Notes: generated by a model from the sequence alone, not told the origin. A DNA stretch of 64,000 nucleotides from Moringa oleifera (GCA_021397835.1 JAJFZO010000609.1:4838001-4902000); one strand, 5' to 3'; positions 23,865 through 36,095 are shown, counted from the stretch's first letter. Numbers and translations are program-made.

Positions 23865-26800
23865 GTAAAAACATTAACATATATGTATCCATAGGGAGAC
23901 GTGAAAAGTAACGTAATCACGCAAGCAAAACAGAAAAAGAAAAATAACATAAGTTTGACAAAGCCAAAAAAGATTAAAAATAGTTGCCTCACATGATTCA
24001 CATGCGCAGTAACAATCGATGTTAGCCTCAACCCACATAATCTAAATATATAATCCTTGTTAGCCCAAGTTCAAGAAAGCATCTCCATTAACCAAAACCC
24101 TTGATAACTTAATTTCTTATGTTGAAATACAGAATAAGGCATATTATCCAAAAGAAAGTTGCAAAACTGGTTTGTTTTTAGATGGTCATAGTAGGATATT
24201 GAAAATATTTTATCTAGAAAAAAAGAAGGAAAAAGCCGTAAAAAGAAGGCTATTGCTCTCCACATTACCACCACTCATTGTTTCTGTTGATGCAGAAACA
24301 AGTTGGCCCTCCACACCATCCTCTTTTATTGGAGTGCAGACAGTCACTAGCTAATACACCCCTATCATCAACATTAGCTTCATACATCCTCATTGTTTCT
24401 CTTGCAATAACATCTAATGAGTTTGCACAAAAATGAAACTTTCAAAAAACCAAGGGATATAGGACTAGTTAATTATCTCGAGAAAAATATCTAATCTATG
24501 AAGTAGAAGCAAGTCATAAGTTTAGCGAACAAAATATAAATGGAATCAACAATATATTAAGTAAAAGAAAGTTGCAAAACCGATTTATTTCTAAATACTC
24601 AAAATAGGACATTGAAAAGATTTCACCTAGAAAACAAAAGGGAAAAGCTACGAAAAAGAAGGATATTCTTCTGCACATTACCATTAGTGATTGGTTCTAT
24701 TGATGCAAAAATATGTTGGCCCTTCACACCATCCTCTCTTACTAGAGTGCACATAGCCACTAGTTAGTATCCCTACATCAATAACATTAGCTTCATACAT
24801 CCTCCCTATCTTTCCTGCAGCATCATCAAATGAGTCTGTACAAAAATAAAACTTTTAACCAATCAAAGGATATAGCACTAGTTAATTATCTCAAGGAAAA
24901 TATCTTATCTATGAAGTAGAAGCATGTCATAAGTTTAACTAACAAAATATAAATGGAACCAATAGCATGTTAACTAAAGAAAGTTACAAAAATGGTTGCC
25001 TTTAAATGTTCACAGTAGGACAGTGGAAAGATTTTACCCACAAAAGGGGAAGGAAAAAGCCACAAAAAGAAGGATACTGCTTTTAACATTACTACCAGTG
25101 ATTGGTTCTTTTGATACACAAATAGGTCCGCCCTTAACACAATCTACTATTACTCGAGGCAGCCAACCACTAGTTAGTAACCCACAACATTAGCTTCATA
25201 CATCCTCTGTGTCTCTCTTACACCATCATCAAATGAGTTTGTACAAAAATGAAACTTTCAAACAACCAAGGGATATACGACTAATTAATTATCTCAAGAA
25301 AAATTTTTAATCTATGAAGTAGAAGTAAGTCATAAGTTTAGGTAACAAAATATAAATGAAATCAACAGCATATTAAATAAAAGAAAGTTGTCAAACCGGT
25401 TTGTTTCTAAATGCTCAAAGCAGGATATTGAAAAGATTTTACCGAGAAAAGGAGAAGGAAAAAGTCACTAAAAAAAAGATACTGCTCTCCACATTATTAC
25501 CACTGATTGGTTTTGTTGATGCACAAACAAGTTGGCCCTCAATACAATCCACTGTTAGTGGAGGCAGTCAGCCATTAGTTACTACCCTCACATTGTCAAC
25601 ATTAGCTTCATACATTCTCCCTGTTTCTCCTGTAGCATCATCAAATGGGTGTACACAAAAATGAAACTTTTAAACAACCAAGGGATATAGTACTAGTTAA
25701 TGATCTCTAGGAAAATATCTAATCTATGAAGTAGAACTATGTCATAAGTTTAGCTAACAAAATATAAATGGAACCAATAACATATTAACTAACAGAAAGT
25801 TATAAAACTGGTTGATTTCTAAATGCTTAGAGTAGGACAATAAAAAGATTTTACCAGGAAAAGGAGAGGAGAAAAGCCACAAAAAGTTACTACTCAAATA
25901 AGTTTCTACAAAAATGAAACTTTTAAGCAACCAACAGATATAGCCTTAGTTAGTGATCCCAAGGAAAATATCTAATTTATGAAGTAGAAGCATGTCATCA
26001 GTTTAATTTTAAAAATATAAATGGAACCAATAGCAAATTAACTAAAAGAAAGTTACAAAACTTGTTGGTTTTTAAATGCTTACAGTATCACATTGAAAAG
26101 ATTTTACCCAAAAAAGGAGAAGAAAAAAACCATAAAAAGAAGGATACTGCTCTGTACATCATCAACATTAGCTTCATACATCCTCCGTGTGCCTCCTGCA
26201 GCATCATCAAATAAGTTTGCACAAAAATAAAACTTTTAAGCAACCAATGGATATAGTACTAGTTAATGATCTCTAGGAAAATATCTAATCTATGAAGTAG
26301 AACCATGTTATAAGTTTAGCTAACAAAATATACCAATACCATATTAACTAAAAGAAAGTTGCAAAACTTGTCAGTTTCTAAATGCTCACCTTAGGACATT
26401 GAAAAGATTTTACCCAGAAAAAAAGATGGGAAAAGCCACAAAAAGAAGGATAGTGCTTTGTCTATTACCACTACTAATTGGTTCCATTGATTCAGAAATA
26501 GGTTGGCCCTCAACACCATCCTTTCTTACTCGAGTGCAGACAACCACTACTTAGCACCCCCACATCATCAACACTGGCTTCATACATCATCTTTGTCTTT
26601 CCTGCAACATCATCAAATGGGTCTGTACAAAAATGAAACATTTGAGCAACCAAGGGATATAATACTAGCTAATGATCTCTAGAAAAATATCTAATCTATG
26701 AAGTAGAAGCATGTCATAAGTTTAGCTAACAAAATATAAATGGAACTAATAACATATTAATAAAAAGAAAGTTGTAAAAGTTATTGGTTTATAAATGCTC

Positions 26801-28648
26801 ATAGTAGGACATCGAAAAAATTTTACCCAAAAAAAGAGGGAAAATGCCTCAAAAAGAAGAATACTGCCCTGTAAATTACCACTAATGATTCGTTTTGTTG
26901 ATGCAAAAATAGGTTGGCCCTTAGCACCATCCTCTCTTACTGGAGTGCAGACACTCGCTAGTTAGTACCCGGACATCATCAACATTAGTTTCATACATCT
27001 TGCCTTTCTCCCTGCAGCCTCATCAAATGAGTCTGTACAAAATTGAAATTTTTAAGTAACCAAGGGATATAGTATTAGTTAATTATCTCTAAAAAAATAT
27101 CTAATCTAAAAAATATAACCATGCCATAAGTTTAGCTAATAAAATTTAAATGGATCTAATAGTATATTAACCAAAAGAAAGTTGCACAACTAGTTTGTTT
27201 CTAAATTCCCCTACTAGGACATTGAAAATATTTTACCCAGGAAAAGAGAAGGGAAAAGCCCAAAAAAAAAGGATACTGCTCTCCACGTTACCACCACTGA
27301 TTGGTCCTGTTGATGCAGAAAGAGGTTGACCTTTAACACCATCCTCTCGACAAGAGTGCAGACAGTCACTAGTTAATACCTTCACATCATCAACATTAGC
27401 TTCATACATCCTTCGTATCTCTCCTGCAGCATCATTAAATGAGTGTGTACAAAAATGAAACCTTTAAGCAATCAAAGAGTATAGTACTAGTTAATTATCT
27501 CTAAGAAAATATCTAATCTATGAAGTAGAAGCATTTCATAAGTTTAGCTAACAAAATATAAGTGGAACCAATAGCATATTAACTAAAAAAAAGTTGCAAA
27601 ACTGGTTGGTCACAGTAGGAAATTAAAAAGATTTTACCCAAAAAATGAGAAGGGAAAAGCCACAAGAAAAAGGATATTGCTCTGCACATTACCACCAGTG
27701 ATTGGTTTTGTTGATTCAGAAATAGGTTGGTCTTCAACACCATCCTCTCTTACTGGTGTGGAGATAACCACGAGTTAGTAGCCCCACATCATCAACATTA
27801 GCTTCATACATCCTCTATGTCTCTCCTGCAGCATCATCAAATGAGTCTGTATAAAAATGAAACTTTTAGGCAACCAATGGATATAATACTAGCTAATTAT
27901 CTCTAGGAAAATATCTACTCTATAAAGTAGAAGCTTGTTATAAATTTAGCTAACAAAATATAAATGGAACCAATAGCATATTAAAAGGCAGATCATAAAT
28001 AAATAGTAGAACTTACAATGAACTGCCATAAAAAAGTTACCCTAACCAAGATTCTTTATTCTTATGTAACCGCTCAAACTAGCAAGGGCCCTTTCTACCT
28101 CCAAAGTACACTCCAAATCCTTTGATAATACTACCTTCAATGGCATCTCTGACAATTCAAGCATTAGTGATGGATGGAGGAGCTACCATAGTGACATAAT
28201 CATTCTTTTAACCATTATCACCATTTCTATGGGTTTAAAATCATTAGAAACGCAAAATGTTCAAACAATTGCAAAGAAGAACACATATTGGCCATGAGAC
28301 TTGATAAAAATCGACCCTTAAATTTCAAATGAGATAGTGCCAAAACAAGCTATTGGAATACTTAATTAGATCAAAAAGGCCAACATAAAACACAGGCATA
28401 CAGAGACATATAACCACACGGAGTAAAAACATGTACATATATGTATCCATTGGCAAACATAAAAAGTCACACAACACTTAGGCAAAACAGAAAAAGAAAC
28501 ATAACATAAGTTTGACAAAGCCAAAGAAGATTAAAAATAGTTACTTCACATGATCCACAAAACTAAAGATATTGCTCTGCCCATTCCCATCAGTGATTGG
28601 TTCTGTTGATACAAAAATAGGTTTGCCCTCAACACCATCCTCTCTTAC

Positions 28649-28741
28649 TAGAGTGTAGACAGCCATTAGTTAGTACCCCCACCTCATCAACGTTAGTTTC
28701 ATACATCCTCCTTGTCTCTCCTGCAGCATCATCAAATGAGT
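28649..28741 (-). other. Best-preserved copy of the 93-nt exon-like cassette
   Basis: On the minus strand the bases before 28,741 read TTTCATTTTTGTACAG, a good acceptor. The bases after 28,649 read GTAAGAGAGG, a good donor. The 93 bases between them are open in one frame, starting with the last two bases of a codon and ending with the first base of the next (phase 1-1). The peptide includes DSFDDAAGET and ends GCLHS. Copies joined by splicing would stay in frame. Many other units keep the same arrangement (for example near 22,070, 24,835, 26,620, 27,030 and 27,845 at the acceptor), while others have lost the acceptor AG (TACAAAC) or donor GT. I infer an exon; no transcript evidence is available. 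Confidence 0.4.
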
Positions 28742-29981
28742 CTGTACAAAAATGAAACTTTTAAGTAATCAAGGGATATAGTACTGGTTAATTATCTCTA
28801 GAAAAATATCTAATCTATGAAATAAAAGCATGCCATAAGTTTAGCTAACAAAATATAAATGGAATCATTGCATATTTAACTAAAAGAATGTTGCAAAGCA
28901 GGTTTGTTTCTAAATGTTCACAGTAGGACATTGAAAATATTTTACCTAGAAAAGGAGAAGGAAAAGCTACAAAAAAAATGATATTGCTTTGCACATTACC
29001 GCCAATGATTCGTTCTATTGATGCATAAACAAGAACGCCATCCTCTCTTAGTGGAGTATAGACAACCACTGATACCCCCACAACATCGACATTAGCTTTA
29101 TGCATCCCCTTTGTCTCTCCTACAGTATCATTAAATAAGTTTATACAAAAATGAAAATTTTAAGGAACCAAGGGATATAGTACTAGTTAATTATTTTAAT
29201 AAAAATATCTAATCTATGAAGTAGAAGTATGTCATAAGTTTAGCTAACAAAATATAAATGGAACCAATAACATACTAAAAGTCACATCTTAAATAAATAC
29301 AAAAGCATATAATGAACTATAAAAAAAAAAAGTTAAACTAATCTAGTTTCCTTATTCACGTGTAATCACTCAGACTTGCTATGGCCTCTTTATCTCTAAA
29401 GTAATCTCTAAATCCTTTGATAATACTTCCTTCAATGGCATCTCCGATAATTCGAACATTACTCACAGATGGATGAGCTGCCATCTGGTAACGTAATCTT
29501 TTTTTTAATCCTTTATCACCATTTTTAAGGGTTTAAAAAGATTAAAAGTGGAGAATCTTCAAACTGTTTCAAAGAAAAACACACACTTGAGGTTAAACTC
29601 AAGTTCTTATCATTCTTGAACATATAATTTCTGGCATTCCTTGCAAATCAAAGACAAACTAAGGGTAAACTTCGACAACATATTGGCATAAGAAATCAAA
29701 ATATCATGAATAATATATGACAACAACAAAAGTCTTCTTCAAAGGGTTGATTAATGGAAGCTTCTTTGAGCAGATAGCCAGGAGGCAAACGATCCTTCCA
29801 TTGCTTACCTAAGAAGCCAAAAGTCGAGTTTGTTCAAATTTATGTGCTTCTAGAATTATAAATTGATTACTCTAATGTGGAAGTATTCTTTTATCTAAAA
29901 GATTGAGTAACATCTCACAATTCAATCCTAACACTAAAGGCAAAGAGAAGCATATTAAAAATAAAAAATGTCAAGATATAT

Positions 29982-30387
29982 GAAACTTTTAAAAGAAATA
30001 ACCTTATTGATCATAAGTAACATTAAGATATATTATTATTGAAAAATCCAAGTAACTTAGAGCATTTTGTTAACATGAACTGTTAGTTAGAAATGTAGTT
30101 AAGGGGCAGATAGAAAGAGTAAATTTACCAAATGCATACCTCTTGTCTGCTTTAGATGGCAGAACTCCCAACCATTTTTTATGTAAACTTTTAAAAGAAA
30201 CAATCTTACTGATCATAAGTGACATTAAGATATATTATTATTGAAAAATCCAAGTAACTCAGAGCATTTTGCTAACATGAACCGTTGGTCAGAAACGTAG
30301 TTAAGAGGCAGATAGAGAGAGTGAATTTACCAAATGCATACTTCTTACTTGCTCTAGATGGCAAAACTCCTAACCATTTCTTATGTA
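29982..30387. repeat. 203-bp direct tandem duplication
   Basis: The landmark AAACTTTTAAAAGAAA begins at 29,982 and again at 30,185. About 200 following bases match with scattered differences. The duplication also copies the exon-like KKWLGVLPS piece; the second copy reads KKWLGVLPSRASKK. Confidence 0.85.
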
Positions 30388-31153
30388 TAGAGTGCTTTGT
30401 GCAGGATAACACCTTGCAATTGCAATCTCATTTCGGGAAAGATCAGTAGAAAAATTCATACTGAATAATAGGGACAATGGCACAGATTAACTTTTAAGGA
30501 TAATAAAAAAGAATTTGTAAAAATTTTTTGAAGAAAGAAATTTAATATAATTCATGCTAGCATACTTTAATCCCACAAAGAAAGGGGCAGTAGAAAAAGT
30601 TTTGAAGAAAAGACCAAAACTACATCCAAGTTCCCAAATTCAGATATATAAATACCAAGAATCTCTTCAATGTAGGACCAACAAGCAAAATGGAAACAGC
30701 TTCTAGATGAGGTATTTTAAGTATAGGATTCTTATCTACTCACATATACTGTAGGATGGCAAAATCGAAACAAAATGCATGTTTGTAATTGCAAGTGAGA
30801 CTAGGTAAAAGTAATATTCTTTTTAGCCTATAATAACACATCCTCACCATTCTATCTCCGATATTTCTATTATAAAAATAAGTATACGAAATAGTATGCC
30901 CACAAAATAAAATAATTTAAATGTCTAATTAAATCCATTAGTCAAAGCTCCAATAGTGATGATTGAGTGAAAGAACAAATAGGCCAAAAGTGATATATGG
31001 ATGAAGATTATAAACAAGCAATCATAAGCACGAACAACTTCTAAGCACAATCATCAAAAGGTGGTTAAATGCCACATAATAGATTTCTTTGGAGAAAGTA
31101 ATAGGTAAAACAAAGAAATGCAAAGTTAAATATGTTTTTGATTATATCCAAGT

Positions 31154-31243
31154 TAAATTTTGTCATCTAAGGCCCCTATTGCTAGGACGAAATTCTCAAC
31201 ACTATTACGTGATTCTTGTAATGAAAGGGCCACCATTGGTTTG
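31154..31243 (-). other. Exon-like piece, unrecognised
   Basis: The minus strand reads KPMVALSLQESRNSVENFVL followed by AIGALDDKI and a TAA. The composition is protein-like and unlike the surrounding AT-rich DNA. I do not recognise the family. The acceptor and donor are unclear. Confidence 0.35.
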
Positions 31244-31793
31244 AACCACAAAAAAGGATTTCAAACACAAGAACAAATATTGACAGAGAACAAAGAAATA
31301 AAGGATTAGTTATAGCGAAGCATTACAAGATAAGATCAGCTTGCTTACGCCGTTTGCATTAATCACAATGGCAGACATAAATATATGTGGAATATTATTA
31401 AGTAACAAAACCTACTAATGTAATATTTAGTCATCAAGCATGAGCCCTCATACGATCATGCTTGACTCTTTCATCTTTTTTTGACAAAACATTTTTGTTG
31501 TTTTATCCTCAAACACCTCTATATATTGCAAGTTTTGCTGGATAATATGATTAAAGCAATCATAATGGCTTCTGTACTAGTTGCACAATAGTGTCCCAAA
31601 AATTTACTAGCTATTGTTACCTTATTAGGGACGAGGCTACATATAGTCGAGATTGGAAATGAGTAAGTCATAGAGTTGTGGAGTCAAAAGTTATCCACAA
31701 AGCAAACATATGTACATGTTGGGTTGAGGAAAAGGTTTTACATGAGAACAATAATTTATAAAGTGAGACAAGGGAAGAATATAAAGGACAAAC

Positions 31794-31856
31794 CTTCTCT
31801 TGGATTGTAGGTAATAAAATGTCTCTATCACCATAGACACAGAGCTTCATAAGAGT
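31794..31856 (-). other. Candidate 63-nt exon, unrecognised
   Basis: On the minus strand TTCCCTATTTACAG precedes 63 open bases that are followed by GTTTGTCC. The peptide is TLMKLCVYGDRDILLPTIQE plus K. Both splice-like borders and an exact multiple of three support a real or recently real exon. The family is unknown to me. Confidence 0.45.
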
Positions 31857-31969
31857 CTGTAAATAGGGAACAAAGCAATAGATAACAATAACGATAACTG
31901 ATCTTCGTAGCCACAATATTTTAACAGGAATCAAGATATGTAATAAAACATGGCTTTTAAAGGAATGTA

Positions 31970-32070
31970 CTGATCTAGACCCTAAATCTTAGAACCTAGG
32001 CCCCAAACTTTAAGGCCTAAATCCTTGACGCTAGACTCTAGGCTGTAGACCCAAAGCCCCAAACCATAAC
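31970..32070. repeat. Telomere-like scrap at the edge of copy B
   Basis: CCCTAAATCTTAG / CCCCAAACTTTAAGGCCTAAATCC-type words mirror the end of the large array near 16,500-16,560. This suggests that the duplicated segment began inside the array. Confidence 0.75.
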
Positions 32071-33522
32071 AACAAGGAACATAAAGAAGAATACATAGCA
32101 AAGAAGAAACAAAATATTAAAAAAATTTAACAAAACAAAAAGGAAAAGAGAAACAAACAACAATATAAAACTAGTATAAAAATAGATAATAAGATACAAG
32201 CAAAAAAGTAAAGTAGAAATAGTATAAAGATCATGTATGAAAGAACAAAAAATAAATAAATACAAAGACAATACAAAAAATAAGTACAAAAACAAATAAC
32301 TAAGAACAAGCACAAAAGTAGAAAACATAGAATAGAAAATAAGTTCAAGAATTGAGTATAAAACAAAATACAAAAACAGCAAGCACAAGAACATAAAAAT
32401 AGAAAATAGATATAAGAACAAAGGATAAACCGAACAACAATAGTAACATCATAGAATAAACACAAAAGAATGAACACAAAAACTTAAAGTAAATAAAAAC
32501 AAAATAATAGTGAACAAGCATGAAAACAAAGAAGAAAGAGTAGAAAAGTGTAAGAACAAAAAAAAAAAAGAAAGGGAAGAATAGCATAAGCATAACAACA
32601 AAGAAATAACACAAAAACAACAAACAAGCAAAAAACCTAAAACAAATCACTAGCTACGAAAACACAAAACTAATAGAGAATAAACATAAAAGGAATAAAA
32701 CAAAGACAAACATAAATGTGACAAACAAAGAACAAGCATAAAAATAAAATAGGAGATGACAAACATATAAAAATATAAAACAAAAAACTAGGATCACAAC
32801 ACGAAATAATGAATAGGCTAAAATGTAAGTAAAAGAAAAACTATAACAACAATAGACAAAACACAAAATAACATAATTGAAAAATAAGTACTTATCTACA
32901 CAACTTCACCTCTTTGTTAACCATATTGATCAACCATAATTCTTTAGTTAAGTAATAATTATTGAACATCTTACAAAAAAAAAATTAAATATGTGGTGCA
33001 CCCTTAGCAACTTTGAAGATATTTACCCCATCATTTCTCTCACAACCCCTTATTTCTCTCACACCTTTAGGCATATCCAATGGCTTCCAATATTCTTCAT
33101 TATCCATACAGAACTTTTAGGACCAATAATAAAAGGAATCATAATTAAGACTACTAACCTTTTCAGCTTTTAGTATTCCTAAGCCTTATGTTATGACAAG
33201 AACCCAATAAGCATGTGAAATCGATGTAGCAAAAAGAATTAAAAAAGAATCATAATCTAAAGAAAGTTTACTCCATCAAACCTATGCTTACTATCTCATC
33301 AAGAGTGTAATGATTGAATACTAAAATCTATAATCCCAAAACCTTAAATCTTAACAACAATTTTCCATTTCCTAACTTGCCTATTTGTTTCCATTATCCA
33401 CTACGGTAAGAAGACCTATGTTGCATTACATGCATCACATTCAATAACCGACAAGCTTGTTATTCAACATTTAATGCTAAATTATAATTTTTAAGGAACC
33501 AAAATTAGAGAATTATATGTAC

Positions 33523-33615
33523 CTCTTTGTCATGCTTACCCAACGCCCTTAGTGCTTCTAGCTTTGCCCTTACGCCAAGTGGCAAGACAACCTTAAGTCA
33601 TAATTTTTCACATTG
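33523..33615 (-). pseudogene. Eroded TPR-like exon (copy B)
   Basis: Same 31-codon exon as at 18,574-18,666, ending in GAG followed by GTACATA. TGA at 33,598-33,600 replaces the Trp codon that copy A keeps (LW in A, L-stop in B). The distal half, RAKLEALRALGKHDKE, is unchanged. The stop shows that copy B cannot encode the exon. Confidence 0.35.
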
Positions 33616-34273
33616 GAAGTAAACATAAGGAAAAATTTATCAGTTTAAGAAATTTGAAGCAAATTGATATAAAAAAAAATATATCTTAACTTACTTCTAC
33701 TATTATTTTAACCACTAAAGTCGTAGATTGATTTGATTAATGCTTGATGTGAATTAAAAATAATAATAATATATTAAAAGCTATTATCATTTAAGCATAT
33801 ATAATGACTAAAATATGCAGCTTGCAAAAATTATCAAATCTATAATGACAGTAATTAAAACATAGCCCCAGAGTAAATAGCAACAATATCTACATACAAG
33901 AGTTAAAAAAAAGTTATAACGAAACGAGATATATATGATAAAAGTTCCTCATCTTTCTACCAAAGCATTGCTTCGAAAGCACTGTGGAGTATCCATTGCA
34001 AATACCAAAGAAAAAAGTTCATTTTGTATGTTCAAAAAGAAGAGTAAAAGCATCCTATAATCTATTGCAGATTGAAACAAGAATGTGCAAAGATCTCTCT
34101 TGCTCAAAAACTTTGTCAAAAAATGCATATATAATTACAATCACAAATAGGTAAAAGATATGCATACAAGAATATTACATATTGAAAGTAAGAAATAGGA
34201 ATAATGCTCTTTCCTGGTTGCACGCAAAGAATAAAGCAAAGTTGTTTTGGACGATGACTATCAATTTCTATAT

Positions 34274-34276
34274 AAC
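34274..34276. other. Left target-site duplication (AAC) of the CACTA element
   Basis: AAC directly precedes CACTA and is repeated directly after TAGTG at 39,607-39,609. Three bases is the usual CACTA duplication length. Confidence 0.9.
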
Positions 34277-34312
34277 CACTACTACAAAAATTATAATAAT
34301 TGATATCAATTT

Positions 34313-34525
34313 AATGACAGTTATTCAAAGAACTGTCATTAAAAGATTTATCAACATTTTTGATAACAGTTATTTCAAAACTGTCATTAAAAGTAAGGTT
34401 TTTAACGCCAATTGAAAAAGAATTGTATTTAAAAAGGCTATCAATTAAACTTTTAACGTCAGTTACATAAGAACTGACGTTAAAAGACAACATTTAACGT
34501 CAGTTCTATGAGAACTGACATTAAA
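34313..34525. repeat. Left sub-terminal hairpin repeats of the CACTA element
   Basis: Four or five short palindromes pair TTAATGACAGTT or TTTAACGTCAGTT with AACTGTCATTAAA or AACTGACGTTAAA across loops of about 6-10 bases. Such sub-terminal repeats are the usual transposase binding region in CACTA elements. Confidence 0.8.
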
Positions 34526-34771
34526 CACCAAAATTGTAGCAGCATCGGTTGCTGTTGCTTTCCTTGCTGCAGCTGTAGCTGCTGTTGCTGCAAGAGGCAG
34601 CACCAAGGTCCGGATTGAAGACCAAAGAACTTGCATTATTGAAGACCAAAGAATGTGAACCTTCCCATTCTCTAGGCAGAGGACAAGGAAAAAGCTCCCA
34701 TCGTCGAATCAGGAGAAAGAGCAAGCAAAAGTCAAAATCCACAGGCAGAACAATTTGCAATCCACTGCTGG

Positions 34772-34954
34772 GTGGAGGGGGTTAATGGAGGCTCCTCGTT
34801 TGTTCAGATTGTAAGGAACGCCAATGACTGGGAGATTGGCCAGATTGAGGGCATGGACGCCTACATTCAGAACAGCAGTATTGTGTTTGAGAGGGAGGAT
34901 GCAGTGGTGTGGAAGCTGGGCATTAGTGGCAGCAGCAGCTTCACTGTTAAATAA
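34772..34954 (+). pseudogene. Captured LINE reverse-transcriptase tail fragment, copy 1
   Basis: The frame reads NANDWEIGQIEGMDAYIQNS and then EREDAVVWKLGISG...FTVK before TAA. Plant LINE-type ORF2 proteins have, downstream of the reverse transcriptase, a segment of the form NDWE...(E)ED.v.WK...sG.FSVKS. The order and spacing match, apart from extra Ser residues after SG. The fragment is only about 60 codons and ends in a stop, so it is captured non-functional cargo. It is the first of two tandem copies 382 bases apart. Confidence 0.6.
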
Positions 34955-35544
34955 TGTTAAGCTCAACAGGGTGCAAATCCAATCTGCAAAGAAGGCTCAG
35001 ATCAACAGGGTGCAGGCTCAGGCTCAGTTCCGGAGGAGACAACTATGCAGCTGCCAGAGAATGGGAATTCCCACCTCTCTGGCCTTCAACGCCAGTTCTG
35101 GAAGAACTGACGTTGAAGGCCAGGAACATTCAACGCCAGTTCTCCAGAACTGGCGTTGAAGGGTTAATGGAGGCTCCTTGTTTGTTCAGATGATAAGGAA
35201 CGCCAATGACTGGGAGATTGGCCAGATTGAGGGCATGGACGCCTACATTCAGAACAGCAGTATTGTGTTTGAGAGGGAGGATGCAGTGGTGTGGAAGCTG
35301 GGCATTAGTGGCAGCAGCAGCTTCACTGTTAAATAATGTTCAGCTCAACAGGGTGCAAATCCAATCTGCAAAGAAGGCTCAGATCAACAGGGTGCAGGCT
35401 CAGGCTCAATTCCGGAGGAGACAACTATGCAGCTGCCAGAGAATGGGAATTCCCACTTCTCTGGCCTTCAACGCCAGTTCTGGAAGAACTGACGTTGAAG
35501 GCCAGGAACATTCAACGCCAGTTCTTCCAGAACTGGCGTTGAAG
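34781..35544. repeat. 382-bp tandem duplication inside the CACTA element
   Basis: GTTAATGGAGGCTCC starts at 34,781 and again at 35,163. The 382-bp units are nearly identical. Each holds the LINE-like fragment, a GTGCA/CAGGCTCAG-rich stretch and one hairpin at its end. The high similarity indicates a duplication younger than the element's captured parts. Confidence 0.92.
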
Positions 35545-35665
35545 GCCAGGAACCTTCAACGTCAGTTCTGGAATAACTGACGTTGAAGGCTCCACGAACT
35601 GGCGTTGAAGGCCAGAGAAGTGGAACCTTCAACGTCAGTTATTCCAGAACTGACGTTGAAGGATA
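35083..35665. repeat. Internal palindromes matching the sub-terminal repeat
   Basis: Repeated pairs of TTCAACGCCAGTTC or TTCAACGTCAGTTC with GAACTGGCGTTGAA or GAACTGACGTTGAA lie well inside the element, up to about 1.4 kb from its left end. They are more GC-rich versions of the end hairpins. The sub-terminal domain therefore extends far inward, with the LINE-like fragment embedded in it. Confidence 0.8.
35163..35336 (+). pseudogene. Captured LINE reverse-transcriptase tail fragment, copy 2
   Basis: Second copy of the fragment at 34,772-34,954, in the same frame and ending at the same stop. It has two early codon differences (SLFVQM for SSFVQI). Confidence 0.6.
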
Positions 35666-35759
35666 TGGTACCTTGCTTTTTAAGGGTGGGGATCTAAATT
35701 TTTTTCCAGAGGCCTCTAGAGCCCGCCATAACATCCCGCTTCATTTTTTCTCTCTAAGG

Positions 35760-36095
35760 TCAGAATTCTCCTCTTCACAGACTGTCCAGAAGCAGCTGCA
35801 CCGCCAGCCATCCATTCTCCGGCGATTCTCCTGTCTGCAGTCCATCCACAACCAGCTGGGGTAGCTGGTGGCAGCCTTTTCCCCACTCTCTGTTTTGGTA
35901 TCTATCCACACAGCCAGCCATCCATTCTCCGGCGTTAAGCTCCTTTCTGCAGTCAATCCAGAACCAGCTGGTGTGGTCTCTGTCCACACAGCTGGGGTAG
36001 CTGCTGGCAGCCTTTCCAGCACTCTCTGTTTTGGTCTTTGTCCACACAGCAGCCATTCCCCTGCTGTTCGTCCAGAACCAGCTAGTCCATAGTTT
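35760..36095. repeat. GC-rich imperfect repeats inside the CACTA element
   Basis: Words such as CAGCCATCCATTCTCCGGCG, CTGCAGTC(C/A)ATCCA(C/G)AACCAGCTGG and GGTAGCTG(G/C)TGGCAGCCTTT each occur at least twice in about 335 bases. Spacing is irregular, about 90-140 bases. All-frame openness (for example minus 35,741-36,112) follows from composition. It may be captured 5'-untranslated or promoter DNA; the origin is unknown. Confidence 0.6.

Larger units (their letters stand above)
21880..29590. repeat. About 410-bp tandem repeat array A (about 14 units)
   Basis: The landmark CATCATCAACATTAGCTTCA recurs near 22,010, 23,130, 24,362, 24,775, 25,183, 25,590, 26,156, 26,561, 26,970, 27,385, 27,787, 28,681 and 29,078, plus a truncated unit near 25,850. 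Typical spacing is 404-412 bases. Units starting near 21,900, 23,000, 27,660 and 29,000 carry an extra module of about 0.7 kb. Seen on the minus strand, each unit holds an exon-like block bordered by splice-like sites (see 28,649-28,741). Plus-strand ORFs of 60-87 codons and minus-strand ORFs overlap over the same bases, so long ORFs alone are not evidence of coding. Confidence 0.9.
29590..31965 (-). other. Single-copy region with several exon-like pieces
   Basis: This stretch lies between array A and copy B. Minus-strand pieces with non-random peptides occur at about 29,750-29,815 (QWKDRLPPGYLLKEASINQ), 30,140-30,175 (KKWLGVLPSKADKR), 31,154-31,243 and 31,794-31,856. They lie in the same orientation in splice-like surroundings, so they may be the exons of one unrecognised gene. 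I cannot connect them into a full frame. The remainder is AT-rich without visible features. Confidence 0.35.
32070..34276. repeat. Segmental duplication, copy B, left part
   Basis: Counterpart of 17,150-19,312. It includes the A-rich block at 32,070-32,885, whose minus strand yields overlapping Phe/Leu/Cys-rich ORFs (32,038-32,866) that are composition artefacts. It ends at the CACTA insertion. Confidence 0.85.

Noticed and set aside
24172..25664. Recurrent plus-strand ORFs of 60-87 codons (EKEKxKATKRRILL...) in array units
   Set aside because: Minus-strand ORFs overlap them, most units break the frame, and there are no start or splice signals. They recur only because the unit recurs.
32038..32866. 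Similar hydrophobic minus ORFs up to 127 codons
   Set aside because: Same low-complexity block in copy B; the frames are not conserved between copies as proteins would be.
34521..34966. Minus-strand ORFs opposite the LINE-like fragment in the CACTA element
   Set aside because: They are shadows of a GC-richer captured segment; the plus strand has the recognisable motif.
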